From Acidobacteriota bacterium (lineage in GTDB: Bacteria > Acidobacteriota > Terriglobia > UBA7540): 34,876 nucleotides of DNA. The notes under the pieces were generated by a model. It was not told the DNA's origin and made no database searches. It saw nothing but the letters and a program-made list of their open reading frames with translations. The DNA lies in NCBI GenBank assembly GCA_021817045.1, contig JAKAWG010000056.1, positions 1 through 34,876 on the forward strand, written 5' to 3'. Position numbers and translations under genes: made by a program. Shown in pieces: positions 34,654 to 34,876 of the stretch. The first letter of the stretch is position 1, and every line of letters starts with the position of its first letter.

Positions 34654-34876
34654 ATGAAGAGAGACCCTGTTTGGAAAGCAGTTGCGTTTTGGCTGATGGC
34701 GACCCCCGTTGCGTTGGGCGCAACGCCGCATGTGTGGGCGCCGACGGTGGCGCAGGCGGGGAGATACCTCGTCCTGGCGGGCGGCTGCAACGATTGCCAT
34801 ACCCCCGGTTGGGAGCGATCGGGTGGAAAGCTGCCGTGGTCCCAATGGCTCACCGGCAGCCCGGTTGGCTTCCAAG
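34654..34876 (+). CDS. Cytochrome c (partial, runs off the right edge)
   Basis: From the ATG at 34654 the product starts with a signal peptide (MKRDPVWKAVAFWLMATP, cut after VALGA) and has the haem-binding motif CNDCH with GRYLVLAGG before it and TPGW after it. This matches small periplasmic or membrane-anchored c-type cytochromes and the cytochrome subunits of dehydrogenases. Only 74 residues are inside the window, so the subtype is open. Confidence 0.82.
   Translation, partial: MKRDPVWKAVAFWLMATPVALGATPHVWAPTVAQAGRYLVLAGGCNDCHTPGWERSGGKLPWSQWLTGSPVGFQ

Noticed and set aside
34575..34875. Minus-strand open frames at the right edge
   Set aside because: They are antisense to the cytochrome gene, which has a signal peptide, CxxCH and a strong ribosome site.
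1..34876. CRISPR array or a CRISPR-associated Tn7-like transposon
   Set aside because: No regularly spaced repeats and no Cas genes are seen. TniQ here is a stand-alone zinc-finger selector and comM is a protein-guided site.
1..34876. tRNA or rRNA genes and a tRNA attachment site
   Set aside because: No cloverleaf-type or rRNA sequence was recognised. The element uses comM rather than a tRNA gene.

Overview
The window looks like chromosomal DNA of a proteobacterium of fairly high GC. A gamma- or acidithiobacillia-like host fits ComM, the Tn7-like genes, the IS21, IS630 and IS256 relics, and the GGDEF/EAL and RpoN-like proteins, but nothing here fixes the genus. Most of it is an accessory island. 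Only the right flank (about 30.4-34.9 kb) and the LysR/MFS pair look like ordinary chromosome.

Left part (1-13 kb): a fragment of comM is broken at about base 126 by the left end of a Tn7-like transposon. The transposition core tnsA-tnsB-tnsC-tniQ follows on the plus strand with overlapping genes. Facing it on the minus strand is a three-gene operon: a ubiquitin-like/E2 fusion, a JAMM peptidase fused to an E1-like adenylation domain, and a large protein that resembles TnsE by overall layout. A sigma-70-like gene and a small partner diverge from this operon. They converge on a second minus-strand operon: a small acidic protein, an HExxH metallopeptidase-like protein and a dCTP deaminase-like protein. 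A 13-base motif (ATAGGCTCCRCAG) recurs at the left end, twice between the Ub-like operon and the sigma gene, and in shortened form at about 12.5 kb. It may be a shared control site.

Middle part (13-26.5 kb): a divergent LysR/MFS pair with a candidate operator is followed by a graveyard of mobile DNA: a likely second tnsA start, an istA relic, an IS21-derived MITE, a chimeric IS630/ISAzo13 relic, and an IS256 relic inside an SDR fragment. Among these lie a Pr6Pr-type membrane protein, a large protein with a Mrr-like nuclease domain, a coiled-coil membrane protein, a pRiA4b ORF-3-like protein, and a two-TM protein facing a lipoprotein.

Right part (26.5-34.9 kb): a UvrD-type helicase remnant, whose stop codon comes from a second IS21-type MITE, lies beside a RadC/JAMM gene bracketed by two related inverted-repeat elements of about 115 bases, like a gene cassette. 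Next come a PIN-domain toxin with a 249-residue partner and a truncated NADAR gene divergent from an HTH gene. The flank holds an EAL phosphodiesterase with a degenerate GGDEF, a striking sigma-54-like protein fused to a GIY-YIG nuclease, a small membrane protein, and the start of a cytochrome c.

The other half of comM and the right end of the Tn7-like element were not found, so the element continues beyond the window or has been rearranged. The content fits the known habit of Tn7-like elements of carrying defence genes.
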